A DNA stretch of 64,000 nucleotides from Ignavibacteriales bacterium (lineage in GTDB: Bacteria; Bacteroidota; Ignavibacteria; Ignavibacteriales; Ignavibacteriaceae), in the NCBI GenBank assembly GCA_016707285.1, contig JADJIA010000009.1, positions 76,517 to 140,516 of the forward strand. Reading direction: 5' to 3'. The notes under the pieces were generated by a model. The model searched no databases, was not told where the DNA came from, and saw only the letters and a program-made list of their open reading frames with translations. The position numbers and the translations under genes were made by a program. Shown here piece by piece: positions 36,572 to 46,672 of this stretch (the stretch's first letter is position 1; the number at the start of each line of letters is the position of its first letter).

Positions 36572-39500
36572 CTAAATCTCAATCACCTCATCTATCTCTT
36601 TTTGAAGTTCAATTGTCTTTTCCAAGGCAGTGACAATTTTACAGTAGGTTTGAACTTCCTCAAGTGTTAACTCTTTCCCTTTGCGGTCTTTTAGCCATTT
36701 GTGGCAAACTTGATAACCCCCAATTGTAAATTGGAAGACTTCTTCCGAGATAGGTCCCAAATAGTTAAAATCGTTAATCTGAACATTACCGGCGTCAAAT
36801 TCGATCTTTTCTACATGATTTGTGCCATTGCCAAAATATTTTGCGCTTGGCATGTTCAGGCTTTCATGTTTTAATAAATGAAACCCGGCTAATTCTTTCC
36901 CAAAACCACTTATTTGCAAGAAAACTTTATAATTATTTACTATTGGAATGCGAGGGAAGTCAATTTTTAAGAATTCTTCATATTTTTTACGATACTTCGT
37001 AGAATTTAGTATCCCATAAAGTATAAAAAAAATCTCTGTAGGTGGGACTGGAAATCTATTTAAAAAAATTTACCTTATTTTAATAATATCTTCTTTAATA
37101 TTAGACGTTTTTCTCTGCAAAGACATCTTCTATCAGAGATAAATACAACAGGAAAACAATTCTCCTCCCATTCTAAACAAGTTAAAATCGATAATATTTC
37201 TGAACAAATACAATGATTAAATTTGAACCAACTTGCCTCCATTGTCTTCCAATACAAGGCAATGTTTTCTTTTAGCAAATGTTGCATTATATCTTTCTGG
37301 GCCTACAAATAAACCTCTTGAATTGCCTGTATAATAAGTATATTTTAGATCAAAAGGTCTATAAGAATTTGACTAATATTTTCAGTATTAAGGTGCAGAA
37401 GTCAAATCCTTTTGAGCAAGTGCAACTTTCCAATCTCTAGAATCTTGCCCAAGATCAAATACTTCTCCTTGCTGTTTCTGGATCAAATAAATTTCTTTAC
37501 TGTTGAAAGTACCTTTTTTTAGTTCATGAATAGTCAAAGTATCCCCTGCAGTAACAATTCCTACATTATAAATTATGAAAAATATCAATATCAATCAAAA
37601 CTATAATAAATATCCAAGACAATACATCCTGGGTTTTAACAAATAAAAATCATTCCGGAGTTATTGAAGCCTCCAATTTGTTGTTTAGATATCGAATTCA
37701 TAAATAATTATATATTTCGATACTCGAGTGCCAAACAAATCAGAATGGCAAATCATTTTCTTTTCAGATTGCTTATTGTTTTTATTAAAATGATTATCGC
37801 AACCCCTTGCCGAATATCAAAGACATTTTCATCTTTACTGCCATCAGGAGCCTTTTCCTTTTTCAAGGCATTCCCATGAAGATCAAGAATATAAATCTCA
37901 TCAAAACTATCCAACAGACTTTTCCGCATTCCTCGGAAAGTTGGGATTATCAATGTATCCATGGTTTGTAATAAGACAAACAACACCTTCACCCGTCTGA
38001 TCGATTTTATGCTGAGCAAAACGGACAAATTTTACATAATCATCTTGTAACCACTTGGAATTTTTTTCGTTAATCGAAACACCATCTACGAAATAGTAAT
38101 CGTTCACTTTCTCAGCAATCCAGGGAGCGTTGTTTGATGATTCATAAGAGTACGGAGGATTACCGATGACAATCTGAATTTTGGTGTTCTTTTTCACCTC
38201 ACCGGCAAGGTGGCTCTCTTTTGAGAGGGATGAGAGACCGGGAAACCTGACTGTATCAAGGTCTTCCATTTCAAGAGTGTTGGTAAGGAAATATTGTACC
38301 CTGTCGTCGTCTTCGAGTTGATAACCAAGCTCTTCAAGCATAAACGAGGTTTTCATGTGCCCAATTGCGTATGGAGCCATCATCAATTCAAAAGCATAAA
38401 AATTCTTAAGCAGTTGTCGTTTGATGAACTGCTTTTTCATTCCCTCGCCATAAAGTTTTACATACTCGTCAACAGCCACTTCCATTGCTTTGGTGAAAAA
38501 CGAAAGTGTACCACCAGCAGGGTCGAGAAGAGTAACATTATCACCAGCCAAACCGGCAGAAATACCAAATTTTTCTTTAAGAATTATATTTACAGATCTC
38601 ACCATAAAATCGACAACCGGTTCAGGAGTATAATAGACACCCCGTTTTTCACGGGTGCGAGGGTCATACTTTTCAAGGAAGGTTTCGTAGAAGTGAATGA
38701 TTGGATCACTTCCCTTCCCCGATTTGTAATATTGTTCGAGGATCAACTTTACATCAGTGACTGCCAGAACTCCGGCAATATCATCGATTATTGTCTCCAT
38801 TTGTTTGGGAAGGGCTCCCATGGAAACGAAGCCAAAAATATCCCTCAAAATACCGATGGTTTTTGGTATATGGTTATATGCTGTGATTCTGTTAAAATCA
38901 TTACCGGCTCTTAACCTTGCGGCAAACAGCCCATAGGTTATGGTTTGTGCATAAAGATCTGCAAAATCATCTTCTGTTAGATCAGCGATTAAATACTTTG
39001 TGAAAGCCTCGTAAAACCCTTTAATATCTTCATTTTCCGGCAATTCAATCTTAATAATCTCATCCCGAAGAAACTTTGTTCTTTGTGCAAGAACCTTTGC
39101 AAGTTCCTCGGCAGAGGTGATAGCAGGAAGGGAGTAGCTGACAAAACGGTCGAGAAGTTCCTCAAATTCGTTAATTCTTTCGGGAGGTGGAGCGGTTCTT
39201 AAAGTTTTTATATTATTCCACCTGCCAATTGATACATCGATTGATTCCATACCATTTCGGTATAGGCGGAATTGAAGAAAATTAGTAACTATTACATTAG
39301 GAAATGTTGTAAGATACCTTTGAATTTGTTCTGTGTCTTCGATATCGTCAAGGTTGGTGCCGGGTACTTTAGCTTCAATATATCCGATTATGCTGTTATT
39401 GCCGTCCCATATTCTAAAATCGGGGTTACCAGCAACAGTTTTTTTCGGCAATACAGTAACATCAACAGGTTTATTTAACTTTTGATTTGTAAAATCTGTA

Positions 39501-39595
39501 AGGAGTGTTTTAAGAGTGGAATAATATGTTTCTTCTCTGGCATCGCCTCGTTTCCAGACTTCGGTAATTTCGGTGAGGTAATTTTTTAAGTTCAT
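36572..39595 (-). pseudogene. Type ISP/IIG restriction-modification enzyme, decayed
   Basis: From ATG 39595 the first frame holds the PD-(D/E)XK nuclease (PDFRIWDGN ... IGYIEAK at about 58-75), a helical linker, and the N6-adenine methylase core with DPAGGTLSFF (motif I) and GNPPYSYES (motif IV). The frame breaks at CCC 37943-37945. After that, pieces continue in changing frames: PTFRGMRKSLLDSFDEIYI to about 37760, TIHELKKGTF ... DSRDWKVALAQKDL (37594-37388), YRPFDLKYTYYTG (about 37340), DIMQHLLKENIAL (about 37285), and the target-recognition C-terminus FFILYGILNSTKYR ... LKIDFPRIP to FTIGGYQVCHKWLKDRKG, ending at 36572. Order and sequence are collinear with one intact enzyme of about 1000 residues. 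In-frame stops near 37600-37750 argue for true decay. Confidence 0.85.
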
Positions 39596-39657
39596 GAAAG
39601 TTTCATCCTGCTGATGCCGCTATATTGTATTAAATGGGAAAGTCAAATTTAATAAAT

Positions 39658-39948
39658 TTAAACCACAAATTTCATTCTCAACAATTGTGTAACAGAAATT
39701 CGACTCATGGTCTTACATTTTAACTTCACGCTTCTCCGCTCCCCTCCAGGCTTCACCCTCATACTCTCCTTGTGTGCCTGGGCTTCTTCGAAGGTTTTGA
39801 ATTTTAGGACGCCTTTGTGGACTTTAAATTTTACCAGATGGGAGGCGAGTTCATAAAATTCTTTTACTCTTTTGTAGTAGGCTTCGTCGGGGTTAAAACA
39901 CCAAAGGTCGTGCTCCGCTTCTTCAAAGGTTTTAAATTTTTTAATCAT
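39658..39948 (-). CDS. Small hypothetical protein with two FKTFEEA motifs
   Basis: 96 residues. FKTFEEAEHDLWCFNPDEAYYKRVKEFYELA and a second FKTFEEAQAHKESM form an internal duplication of the seven-residue motif. Proteins of this type are short, uncharacterised and often sit beside nucleotidyltransferase or AbiEii-like toxin genes. Here it lies beside the decayed restriction-modification gene, whose start is 9.7 helical turns away, and not beside an AbiEii homologue. The last 30 residues are basic and do not resemble the family, so the 3' end may be altered. Confidence 0.55.
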   Translation of the reverse strand: MIKKFKTFEEAEHDLWCFNPDEAYYKRVKEFYELASHLVKFKVHKGVLKFKTFEEAQAHKESMRVKPGGERRSVKLKCKTMSRISVTQLLRMKFVV

Positions 39949-40014
39949 CTGCTACTCCGATTCCTTGTCGTGACTTTGTGACTCCGTGACTCTGTGACTT
40001 CGCTCCTCCGTGAC

Positions 40015-42117
40015 TTATCTCCTCCCTTTTAATATCTCGGTTGCAAGTTTTTTTGCACCGTAGAGGTCGGAGATGGCTTCAACCATTCCTTGGGAGTGGA
40101 CGGCGATTGCGCGGTTGGCTTCGTCGGTGTAGATGAAGTCGGCAGTGAGGCTTTCGATGTTGCCGTCGAAGACGAGTCCAACAATTTTTCCATCTTTGTT
40201 GATCATTGGACTGCCGGAGTTGCCGCCGATGATATCGTTGGTGGTGATAAAATTGAGCGGAGTTGAAAGATCAAATTCCTTTGGCAGATTCTCCCATATT
40301 TTTGGAAGATTAAAGGGGAATTTTTTACCAAATGAGTGATATCTGTCGAGAACACCGTAAAATGTGGTTTTTACAGGTGCCGTGGTTCCGTTATAATCAT
40401 AACCTTTTACCACACCATCGTTGATTCTGAGTGTAAATGTGGCATCGGGTGGGATCGATTCACCATAAACTTCAAATAGTGCTTCACCCAAAAGGCTGTT
40501 GTTGATCGCATCCCTCTGAAGAATTTCCTTGTTGATTTTTCCGTATTCCATAAATTTTTTCTTTGCGGTCAGGATAAATTTTATGACAGGATCATCAGAA
40601 TTCAGGACATCATCGGGGGAACCTTTTAACAGCGCATCACGATAATTTTTATCCATCAATTTGGAGGTGGAGAGAAGGTGATCTCTTGCATCACTTCCCG
40701 TTTTATCGGCGAAGAGCATATTGATAAGCTCTTTGTTATTTCCGAGGTTCCTGAGGATCAGATTTACCTGCACCTGAAGATAACGACGCTGGGATTCAAG
40801 ATTCATAGTTGACGGGAAAAATGTTCCTGCCAATGAATCGAGTTTTGATTCCGAATATTTGTTTGGATCACTCTTTTTTGTTTCGGCAATGGTGACCAGA
40901 GTGGATGCGACTCTAAATAGTTCGGGTATGTATCTGCGGTTAAAGTTATACCCAAAAAGTTCACGGGCTATCGGTTTAAGCTTTTCGCGACCTTCAGCCA
41001 CTTCAGCCCATATATGTCCATATTTCGCTTTTAGTTTTGGATTGGACAAAACAGCGGATTTAAAATTCTTTTCAAAGTCGTTTTTACGGGCAATGAGATA
41101 GGGATCATTTAACCCTTTGTAAATTCCATCATAAACTTTGAGACCGTTTCCGATCGAATAAAGCTCGGCAATCATTTTATAATTTTCAGTGTTGCCGTCA
41201 AGAACCTGTTCTTCGATAATTTTGTAGAGATCCCCCAGCCATTCAACGATCGGGAGATTCTGGAAATCGCGTTCAAATTCCATCTGTGCAATTGTGTTGA
41301 TGCGGGAAGTGCTGCCTGGGTTACCGATTACAAAAACAGCTTCACCTTCATCGGCACCTTTTTCGCTCCATCCAAAATAATCCTCTGTAGTGATCGGTTT
41401 ACCGTTTTCATAAGCACGGAAGAACATACAATCGAGACCATAACGGGGATAGGTGAAGTTATCGTAGTCACCCCCCATTTTGGCAGTTCTTAGATCGGGA
41501 GCAAAAACGAGTCGGACATCATCATATTTTTTGTAACCATAAAGGGAGTGTCTTCCGCCGTTGTAAAGAGGAACCACCTGGAAATCGAGTCCCGGATTTT
41601 TTGATTCGGCTTCATTTACAAGCTCTTCACTTTTGGCTTTTTTTATTTCAACCCTTTCTTCATCAGTTTTTGCTGTAAGAAGGGCTTCGTTGATTTTTTC
41701 CGTAACATCTTCTATATAAATAAGTTGTTCGATAAAAAGATCGGGGATTCTTCTTTCGTTTGATTCATCACCAGCATAAAAACCGTCTTTCAGAAAATCC
41801 TCACCATCCTTTTGTCCCTTAAAAACGATGTTCCGGGCGCAGTGGTGATTGGTCATTATAAGACCATCTTCGGAGATAAATGATGCAGTGCATCCTCCGC
41901 CAAAACGGAGAGCAGCTTTTCTTACTTTTGTAAACCATTCTTCCGATGGACGAAAGTTGTAGGTCTGTGCAAAATAATCGACAGGTGGTTTTTCAAATGT
42001 CCACATTTTACCCATGTCCCATTTTCCGGCTTTTACAGTATCGGGATTAAACCCTGCATACTGGGCAAAGGCAGAAGTGGTGACAATAACAAGGAAGAAA
42101 AGCTGCTTTAACATCAT
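40015..42117 (-). CDS. S46-family dipeptidyl-peptidase (DPP7/DPP11 type)
   Basis: 700 residues. Signal peptide about 1-19. The chymotrypsin-fold catalytic His is in GGGCTASFISEDGLIMTNHHC (residues about 91-92), the Asp region in GGDYDNFTYPRYGLDC, and Ser in NDIIGGNSGSPM near 645. All are hallmarks of S46 exopeptidases that release dipeptides from the N-terminus of peptides in the periplasm. It follows the M14 carboxypeptidase gene by 19 bases in a common minus-strand operon, so the pair would digest peptides from both ends. Substrate class (DPP7 hydrophobic versus DPP11 acidic) depends on a Gly/Arg residue I did not map. Confidence 0.93.
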   Translation of the reverse strand: MMLKQLFFLVIVTTSAFAQYAGFNPDTVKAGKWDMGKMWTFEKPPVDYFAQTYNFRPSEEWFTKVRKAALRFGGGCTASFISEDGLIMTNHHCARNIVFKGQKDGEDFLKDGFYAGDESNERRIPDLFIEQLIYIEDVTEKINEALLTAKTDEERVEIKKAKSEELVNEAESKNPGLDFQVVPLYNGGRHSLYGYKKYDDVRLVFAPDLRTAKMGGDYDNFTYPRYGLDCMFFRAYENGKPITTEDYFGWSEKGADEGEAVFVIGNPGSTSRINTIAQMEFERDFQNLPIVEWLGDLYKIIEEQVLDGNTENYKMIAELYSIGNGLKVYDGIYKGLNDPYLIARKNDFEKNFKSAVLSNPKLKAKYGHIWAEVAEGREKLKPIARELFGYNFNRRYIPELFRVASTLVTIAETKKSDPNKYSESKLDSLAGTFFPSTMNLESQRRYLQVQVNLILRNLGNNKELINMLFADKTGSDARDHLLSTSKLMDKNYRDALLKGSPDDVLNSDDPVIKFILTAKKKFMEYGKINKEILQRDAINNSLLGEALFEVYGESIPPDATFTLRINDGVVKGYDYNGTTAPVKTTFYGVLDRYHSFGKKFPFNLPKIWENLPKEFDLSTPLNFITTNDIIGGNSGSPMINKDGKIVGLVFDGNIESLTADFIYTDEANRAIAVHSQGMVEAISDLYGAKKLATEILKGRR

Positions 42118-42136
42118 AATTTTACTCCGTAAAAGA

Positions 42137-44104
42137 TTATTTCAAATAAGTAAATTTCTTGGAAGCGGTGAAACTCCCGGCATTAAGCCTGAGGATATAG
42201 TTTCCACTCACAAGATTTTCTGCTTCATACCGCCACGAGTGGTTGCCTGCCTCAAGCAGACCAAGCTCCCGTTTTTCGATCTCTCTTCCCTCAATTGAGA
42301 AGATAGTAACCGTAACTTCAGAAGGAACGGGAAGATCAAAATTGAGCACCGTTGATGAATTAAATGGATTGGGGTAATTTTGTCCAAGATTAAAATTCCT
42401 GACCACTCCATTTTCGAAATTAATGACATTACTGTAGTTAAATGATCCATCAAGATCGATCTGTTTTAATCTAAAATCATATACCCCGTTTTGGGAGAGG
42501 GGGATGATCACTTCATAAAACCTTGATTCAGTTGAAGTTCCGGCACCACGGGTCTCTGAAACTTTGGTGAATTCACCACCGTTAAGGGACATTTCCACTT
42601 CAAAACCGAAATTATTGGTTTCAGTTGCCGTGCTCCAAAGGAGTTTTACGCCCCCTGAAACAGCTTCGGAAGTGAAGGAAGCAAGCTCAACAGGCACCCA
42701 CCCAACAGGGTAAATGGTAACATCAAGCGGAGTTTTAACCCCTGATGAGACCACAACACCATTAACTGTTACGGGGTCGTAACCCGCGGCAGTGAAAGTG
42801 AGGTCGTAGGTTCCGGGGAAGATCATTCGGGTGTAAGCACCTGAGATTGAATCAGAAAAAACTTCTGCATTTGTATGATCGTGTGACAAAACAGTAACTT
42901 TTACTTTAACAGGGACACCTTCGGGTGATTTTACCACTCCGCCAACTCCGGAGAGGAGTTCATTCATCAAATTCAACCAGGCTGCTCTGTTGTAATTCCA
43001 AATGGTTGGTATGTATGAAGCCGAAATAAGTTTTGTGTTGGAGAGTTCGATTGTGACTTCCCGTCCAAATTTGAAGTATGTAAACCAGTCCTGCCTGCCG
43101 CCATAAACTGAATACCAGTCCCATCCGTTGGTGATTCCGTTGTTAAATTCGGAGAGATAACCGTTGTTATTGCAGTAGAAATGTACTGTATCGGCGTATC
43201 TTCTTGAGACTTGCTGCCACCAGTTATCGTCGGCGTGTCTTGCAACTCTGCTGTCCCAAGGGTAGTTAACAACTTCTGCACCACCATGGTAGTTTGCAGA
43301 CATGTTAAAATAAGTGGAATTACCAAGATTCATCATGGCGATGGTTTCGGGTTGCCAGGCATATCCATCGGGATGTTGCCCCTGGACGGGATCAGGGAAG
43401 TTTCTGTTGATATCAACATTGTTGGCGTTTCCTCTTCTGGCTCCGGTAACTGTAGCATTGCCGGAACGGTAAGTGCCGTCGGGGTTTGCAGCCGGGTTAA
43501 TCCAAATTTCGAGTCCATTTACAAGTTTTGTGATTAAAGGATCAACATTATAATTGGAGAGAAGATGGTCGGCAAGTCGGATCATATTCACAAAAGCTGC
43601 AGTTTCGTCACCGTGCATCGAAGAAGAGTGCATAAAGCGTGGTTCGGGTTCGGTAACATTCACATTGTCGGAGATAACCACAAAAAGGATTTTTCTCCCC
43701 TGGGTTGTGGTTCCTGCATCTACAACCCGGCAGAGATTTGGATAATCTGCTGCAAGGTCGTTTAACATCTGAACATAAGTTTCGTAGCTGGGGTAAACAT
43801 CCCAAAGCCCAAGTGCCCTTGGATTCCCCATCTCAACAGGGACATCCCCCGGAGGTGGAAGCACTTCAACTTTGTAACCAGTTTTTTGGAATTTTCTGAA
43901 CTGATCTTTGTTTGCATAAGCTGTAACCATCTTGCCATCAAATTTATCGATGGAGATGATTTTGGTTATTTCCTGCAATTCCAGTTTGTTAAAAACAGGG
44001 AATCGGAAATAGACTTCACCATTCTTTTCAAAATATTGATCATCAACACTTTGAGCGAACAACGAGACGGATAATACAAATAGTGCAATTAATTGCTTGA
44101 GCAT
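42137..44104 (-). CDS. Secreted M14 zinc carboxypeptidase with T9SS sorting domain
   Basis: 655 residues. Signal peptide about 1-17. The M14 domain has zinc ligands His164 and Glu167 in SSMHGDETAAF, substrate-binding INPAANPDGTYR and VDINRNFPDP, third zinc ligand in ANYHGGAEVVNYPWD, and the general-base Glu in REVTIELSNTK. A CarboxypepD regulatory-like sandwich (about 395-455), a Fn3-like module and a sorting domain (NYPNPFNSST ... FTASKKFTYLK) follow. It is secreted by the type IX system and trims C-terminal residues from peptides. Its ATG overlaps the stop of the FAD oxidoreductase by 1 base. Confidence 0.93.
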   Translation of the reverse strand: MLKQLIALFVLSVSLFAQSVDDQYFEKNGEVYFRFPVFNKLELQEITKIISIDKFDGKMVTAYANKDQFRKFQKTGYKVEVLPPPGDVPVEMGNPRALGLWDVYPSYETYVQMLNDLAADYPNLCRVVDAGTTTQGRKILFVVISDNVNVTEPEPRFMHSSSMHGDETAAFVNMIRLADHLLSNYNVDPLITKLVNGLEIWINPAANPDGTYRSGNATVTGARRGNANNVDINRNFPDPVQGQHPDGYAWQPETIAMMNLGNSTYFNMSANYHGGAEVVNYPWDSRVARHADDNWWQQVSRRYADTVHFYCNNNGYLSEFNNGITNGWDWYSVYGGRQDWFTYFKFGREVTIELSNTKLISASYIPTIWNYNRAAWLNLMNELLSGVGGVVKSPEGVPVKVKVTVLSHDHTNAEVFSDSISGAYTRMIFPGTYDLTFTAAGYDPVTVNGVVVSSGVKTPLDVTIYPVGWVPVELASFTSEAVSGGVKLLWSTATETNNFGFEVEMSLNGGEFTKVSETRGAGTSTESRFYEVIIPLSQNGVYDFRLKQIDLDGSFNYSNVINFENGVVRNFNLGQNYPNPFNSSTVLNFDLPVPSEVTVTIFSIEGREIEKRELGLLEAGNHSWRYEAENLVSGNYILRLNAGSFTASKKFTYLK

Positions 44105-45916
44105 TAGTATCCGGCTTTATATAGATTGTATAGTGTGTCAAAAAGTTCGTAACGGGGTTTACCCTCGTGGAGATCAACGATCTCGTTATACTCGTCACTG
44201 TCCATTTCAAAAGCTTCGAGGTAAGCTTCTATTTCTTCTCTTCTTACGGGTTCTTCACCCTGAAAAGTGTAGTCATCCTTCACTACATAAAAACCTGCAA
44301 GAGCAAGTTCCTGAATTTTGGCGAATTGTGGATGGGTGTTCCAAAGGTCTTTATAGGGGAAAAGTTGACACCCTGCGTTCAGAAGCACATCCTGCACCTC
44401 TTCAACAGCGATATCGACGGGTCTTCTCTCTTTTTTGATCGCCAAAGCTGCAAGTGCACCAACTGCCTGACCAATCAACATTACACATGGTTGAAGGCGT
44501 GTGCAACCATTTACAATATGTGAAACAGAGATCGATTTTTCAGCGAGAAGAAGTCCATTTACTCCCGCGGGGATTAGACAATCCATCGGTATCTGAAACG
44601 GTGCATTCTCGGGAAGGGGTTCGATCAATCGTTCCTCGGGTTCAAGGAAAAAATGACTGTGGTGATGATCCAGGAAATAGTCGCCAACAGCAATGGAATC
44701 ACTCACAAGCGGGGGACGAAGAGTATATTCATCAGGCACCACATCCCACTCTCTCATATAATGGTTGCCAATTCCTCTTCTGCTTTCCCGCACATAAGGC
44801 ATTGGAGGGAAATGATCGGGGGTATCATAAACGGATTCATCAATCACCCATTCAGGATGTCCAAGTTTTGTTTGAATATAGTGGACATAATCGCGGGTTA
44901 ACTCTTTTGCCTTTTCGAGGTGCCATTCCCGCTTCTCAAAATCGTCATAAAGTTCACGGGTTGTGGGATAATCATTTGCTCTGAAAGGCCAGTTTAAGAG
45001 ATATTTATTGCCTGGCAGTGCCGCATAGGAGATGAAACTGTCCCAGTCGTGCAATTTGTGGTTAAGATACTCTTCATTTTTCGAATTTGCGTGAAGTGCC
45101 GTCGAATTTATAAATCTTTCAGGATCATAATTTTCAGAGGCAGGAACAATTTTTGTGTTACCCGGCTCTTTTTTCAGAATTGCACAGTATGTCAGGTCCT
45201 GAATAATTTCATCGGGATCATGAGGAGCCGAAGGTTCACCCGATTCAAAAGTTGATTCCCTTCCAAACCTGAACGGCAATCCCGCTTTGTGAAGAACATC
45301 GCCGTATTCGGTTGCTTCAACTGTGATTTCAGCGAGGACCAGAACTTCAGAACTTCGGAGCTTCGGAACTTCAGTACTTGAGTACTTGAGTGCTTGAGTA
45401 CTTGAGTTCTCTGATTCTTCGCTACTTTGATTCTCCGCTACTTCGATACTCTGGGTTATGTGACTCTGTGACTTCGTGACTCTGTGACTCTGGTACTCCG
45501 GTACTCAAGTACTCAGGTACTCTAACCACCGCTCCCCTGACATGATTCGCATCCTTGATAATGGAGACAAGTTTTGTGTTATACCAGATGGTGAGGTTTT
45601 CACCTGCGGATTCGATCAGTTCGTCAAGAGCTTTTTTGCCGATGTGGGGTTCAAAACAGGTGAGGCTTATCCAACCGGTAAATGTTTTTTCGGGACCGCC
45701 GTAATGGTCTTCAATTTTTTTGCGGAATTCACCAAATATGCCACCACCAACTGCGTGTTTGTTACCGTCGAAAGCTGTTACCCCTGCTGCCAAAAACATG
45801 CCACCGGCCATGGATGATTCTTCTACAATTAGAGTCTTGATACCCATTCTTGCTGCCTGGATACCGGCACAAATTCCCGAGGCTCCGCCTCCAATAATTA
45901 ACAGTTCCGTTTTCAA
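44104..45916 (-). pseudogene. FAD-dependent oxidoreductase interrupted by an octamer repeat array
   Basis: The start is probably TTG 45916 (GAAGG upstream, just after the gmhA stop), giving KTELLIIGGGASGICAGIQAA, the FAD Rossmann motif. An ATG at 45967 would translate the gmhA tail out of frame. After NHVRGAVVR the frame enters a 190-base 8-bp repeat (45337-45527) and stops at TAG 45422. The C-terminal half resumes in another frame as LAEITVEATEYGDVLHKAGLPF, continuing with SISVSHIVNGCTRLQPCVMLIGQAVG to 44104. The family (FAD_oxidored) acts on glycan or small-molecule substrates. The frame offset is one base, so adding one octamer would restore continuity. It may be phase-variable, dead, or a read error. 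Confidence 0.8.
45337..45527. repeat. Octamer repeat array inside a coding region
   Basis: About 23 consecutive 8-base units on the plus strand: cagaactt, cggagctt, cggaactt, cagtactt, gagtactt, gagtgctt, then cgctactt, tgattctc, then tgactctg, tgacttcg, and finally gtactccg, gtactcaa, gtactcag. Unit types found separately elsewhere are joined here. Read on the minus strand the common units contain no stop codon in any frame. Confidence 0.85.
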
Positions 45917-45920
45917 ATCA

Positions 45921-46526
45921 TTAACCTTCAATTTTATTGGAGTAAAGTTCCAGTTCGGTGAGTTCAAAAATTATATGTCCCGCAGTGATGTGACCTTCCT
46001 GGATTCTCTGGACATTCCCCGAAGGGATTGTTATCGCAACATCCACAATATCTTTAAGTTTTCCGCCTGTTCCACCGAGGAAACCAACAACTTTCATCCC
46101 TTTTCTTTTTGCCATTTCCACAGCTTTGATCACATTTCCAGAGTTGCCGGAGGTTGAAACTGCCATGAGGACATCCCCTTCGGCTCCAAGTCCTTCAACA
46201 TTTCTTGCAAATACATTCTCAAAACCGATGTCGTTACCGCCGGCAGTGAGGTTTGAAGTGTCGGTGGTCAGGGCAATTGCAGGAATTGCGGGACGATTTA
46301 ATTCATGGTTCAGTCGGATCATAAACTCGGTTGCGAGATGTTGACAATCGGCAGCGCTTCCACCATTTCCACAAAGAAGAAGTTTTTTTCCGCTTTTAAA
46401 TGCATCAACAAAGAGGGTAATTGCGGCAAGAATGTCATCTCCACAGGCGTTTATCATATCAGTTTTGGTTATTGCGCTCTCTTTTAGCGATTCAACCATA
46501 AAGTCTTTTTTAAGCATGATTTCCAT
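45921..46526 (-). CDS. gmhA: Phosphoheptose isomerase GmhA
   Basis: 201 residues, one SIS domain, normal length. LLLCGNGGSAADCQHLATEFMIR and DVLMAVSTSGNSGNVI are the GmhA substrate-binding motifs, with the catalytic Glu in HLATEF and His in EGHITAGHII. It converts sedoheptulose 7-phosphate to D-glycero-manno-heptose 7-phosphate for the LPS core or S-layer glycan. Its substrate is a transketolase product, and tkt lies elsewhere in this window (58.8 kb). First gene of the gmhA, FAD oxidoreductase, M14, S46 run. Met1 or Met4 could be the start. Confidence 0.93.
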   Translation of the reverse strand: MEIMLKKDFMVESLKESAITKTDMINACGDDILAAITLFVDAFKSGKKLLLCGNGGSAADCQHLATEFMIRLNHELNRPAIPAIALTTDTSNLTAGGNDIGFENVFARNVEGLGAEGDVLMAVSTSGNSGNVIKAVEMAKRKGMKVVGFLGGTGGKLKDIVDVAITIPSGNVQRIQEGHITAGHIIFELTELELYSNKIEG

Positions 46527-46672
46527 AATTTATTTAAATTTAATCTTTAAACTTAATCGTTTTTAATAAGATAGCAGAAGAATAAAGGAATGACTATTGA
46601 ACAAAACAGAAGTAATTGGTGTTATAACAATTGATTGATGTCGTGTATCTAAAACTTAAACTTTGAAATAAA

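Noticed and set aside
38294..38914. Long plus-strand reading frame opposite the restriction-modification gene
   Set aside because: It is antisense to the conserved methylase domain and its translation has no recognisable features; shadow of the real gene. The same applies to plus-strand frames at 5418-5930 and 16853-17215.
45917..45967. ATG start for the FAD oxidoreductase at 45967
   Set aside because: It would add residues read from the gmhA 3' end in another frame; TTG at 45916 with GAAGG upstream starts directly at the FAD motif.
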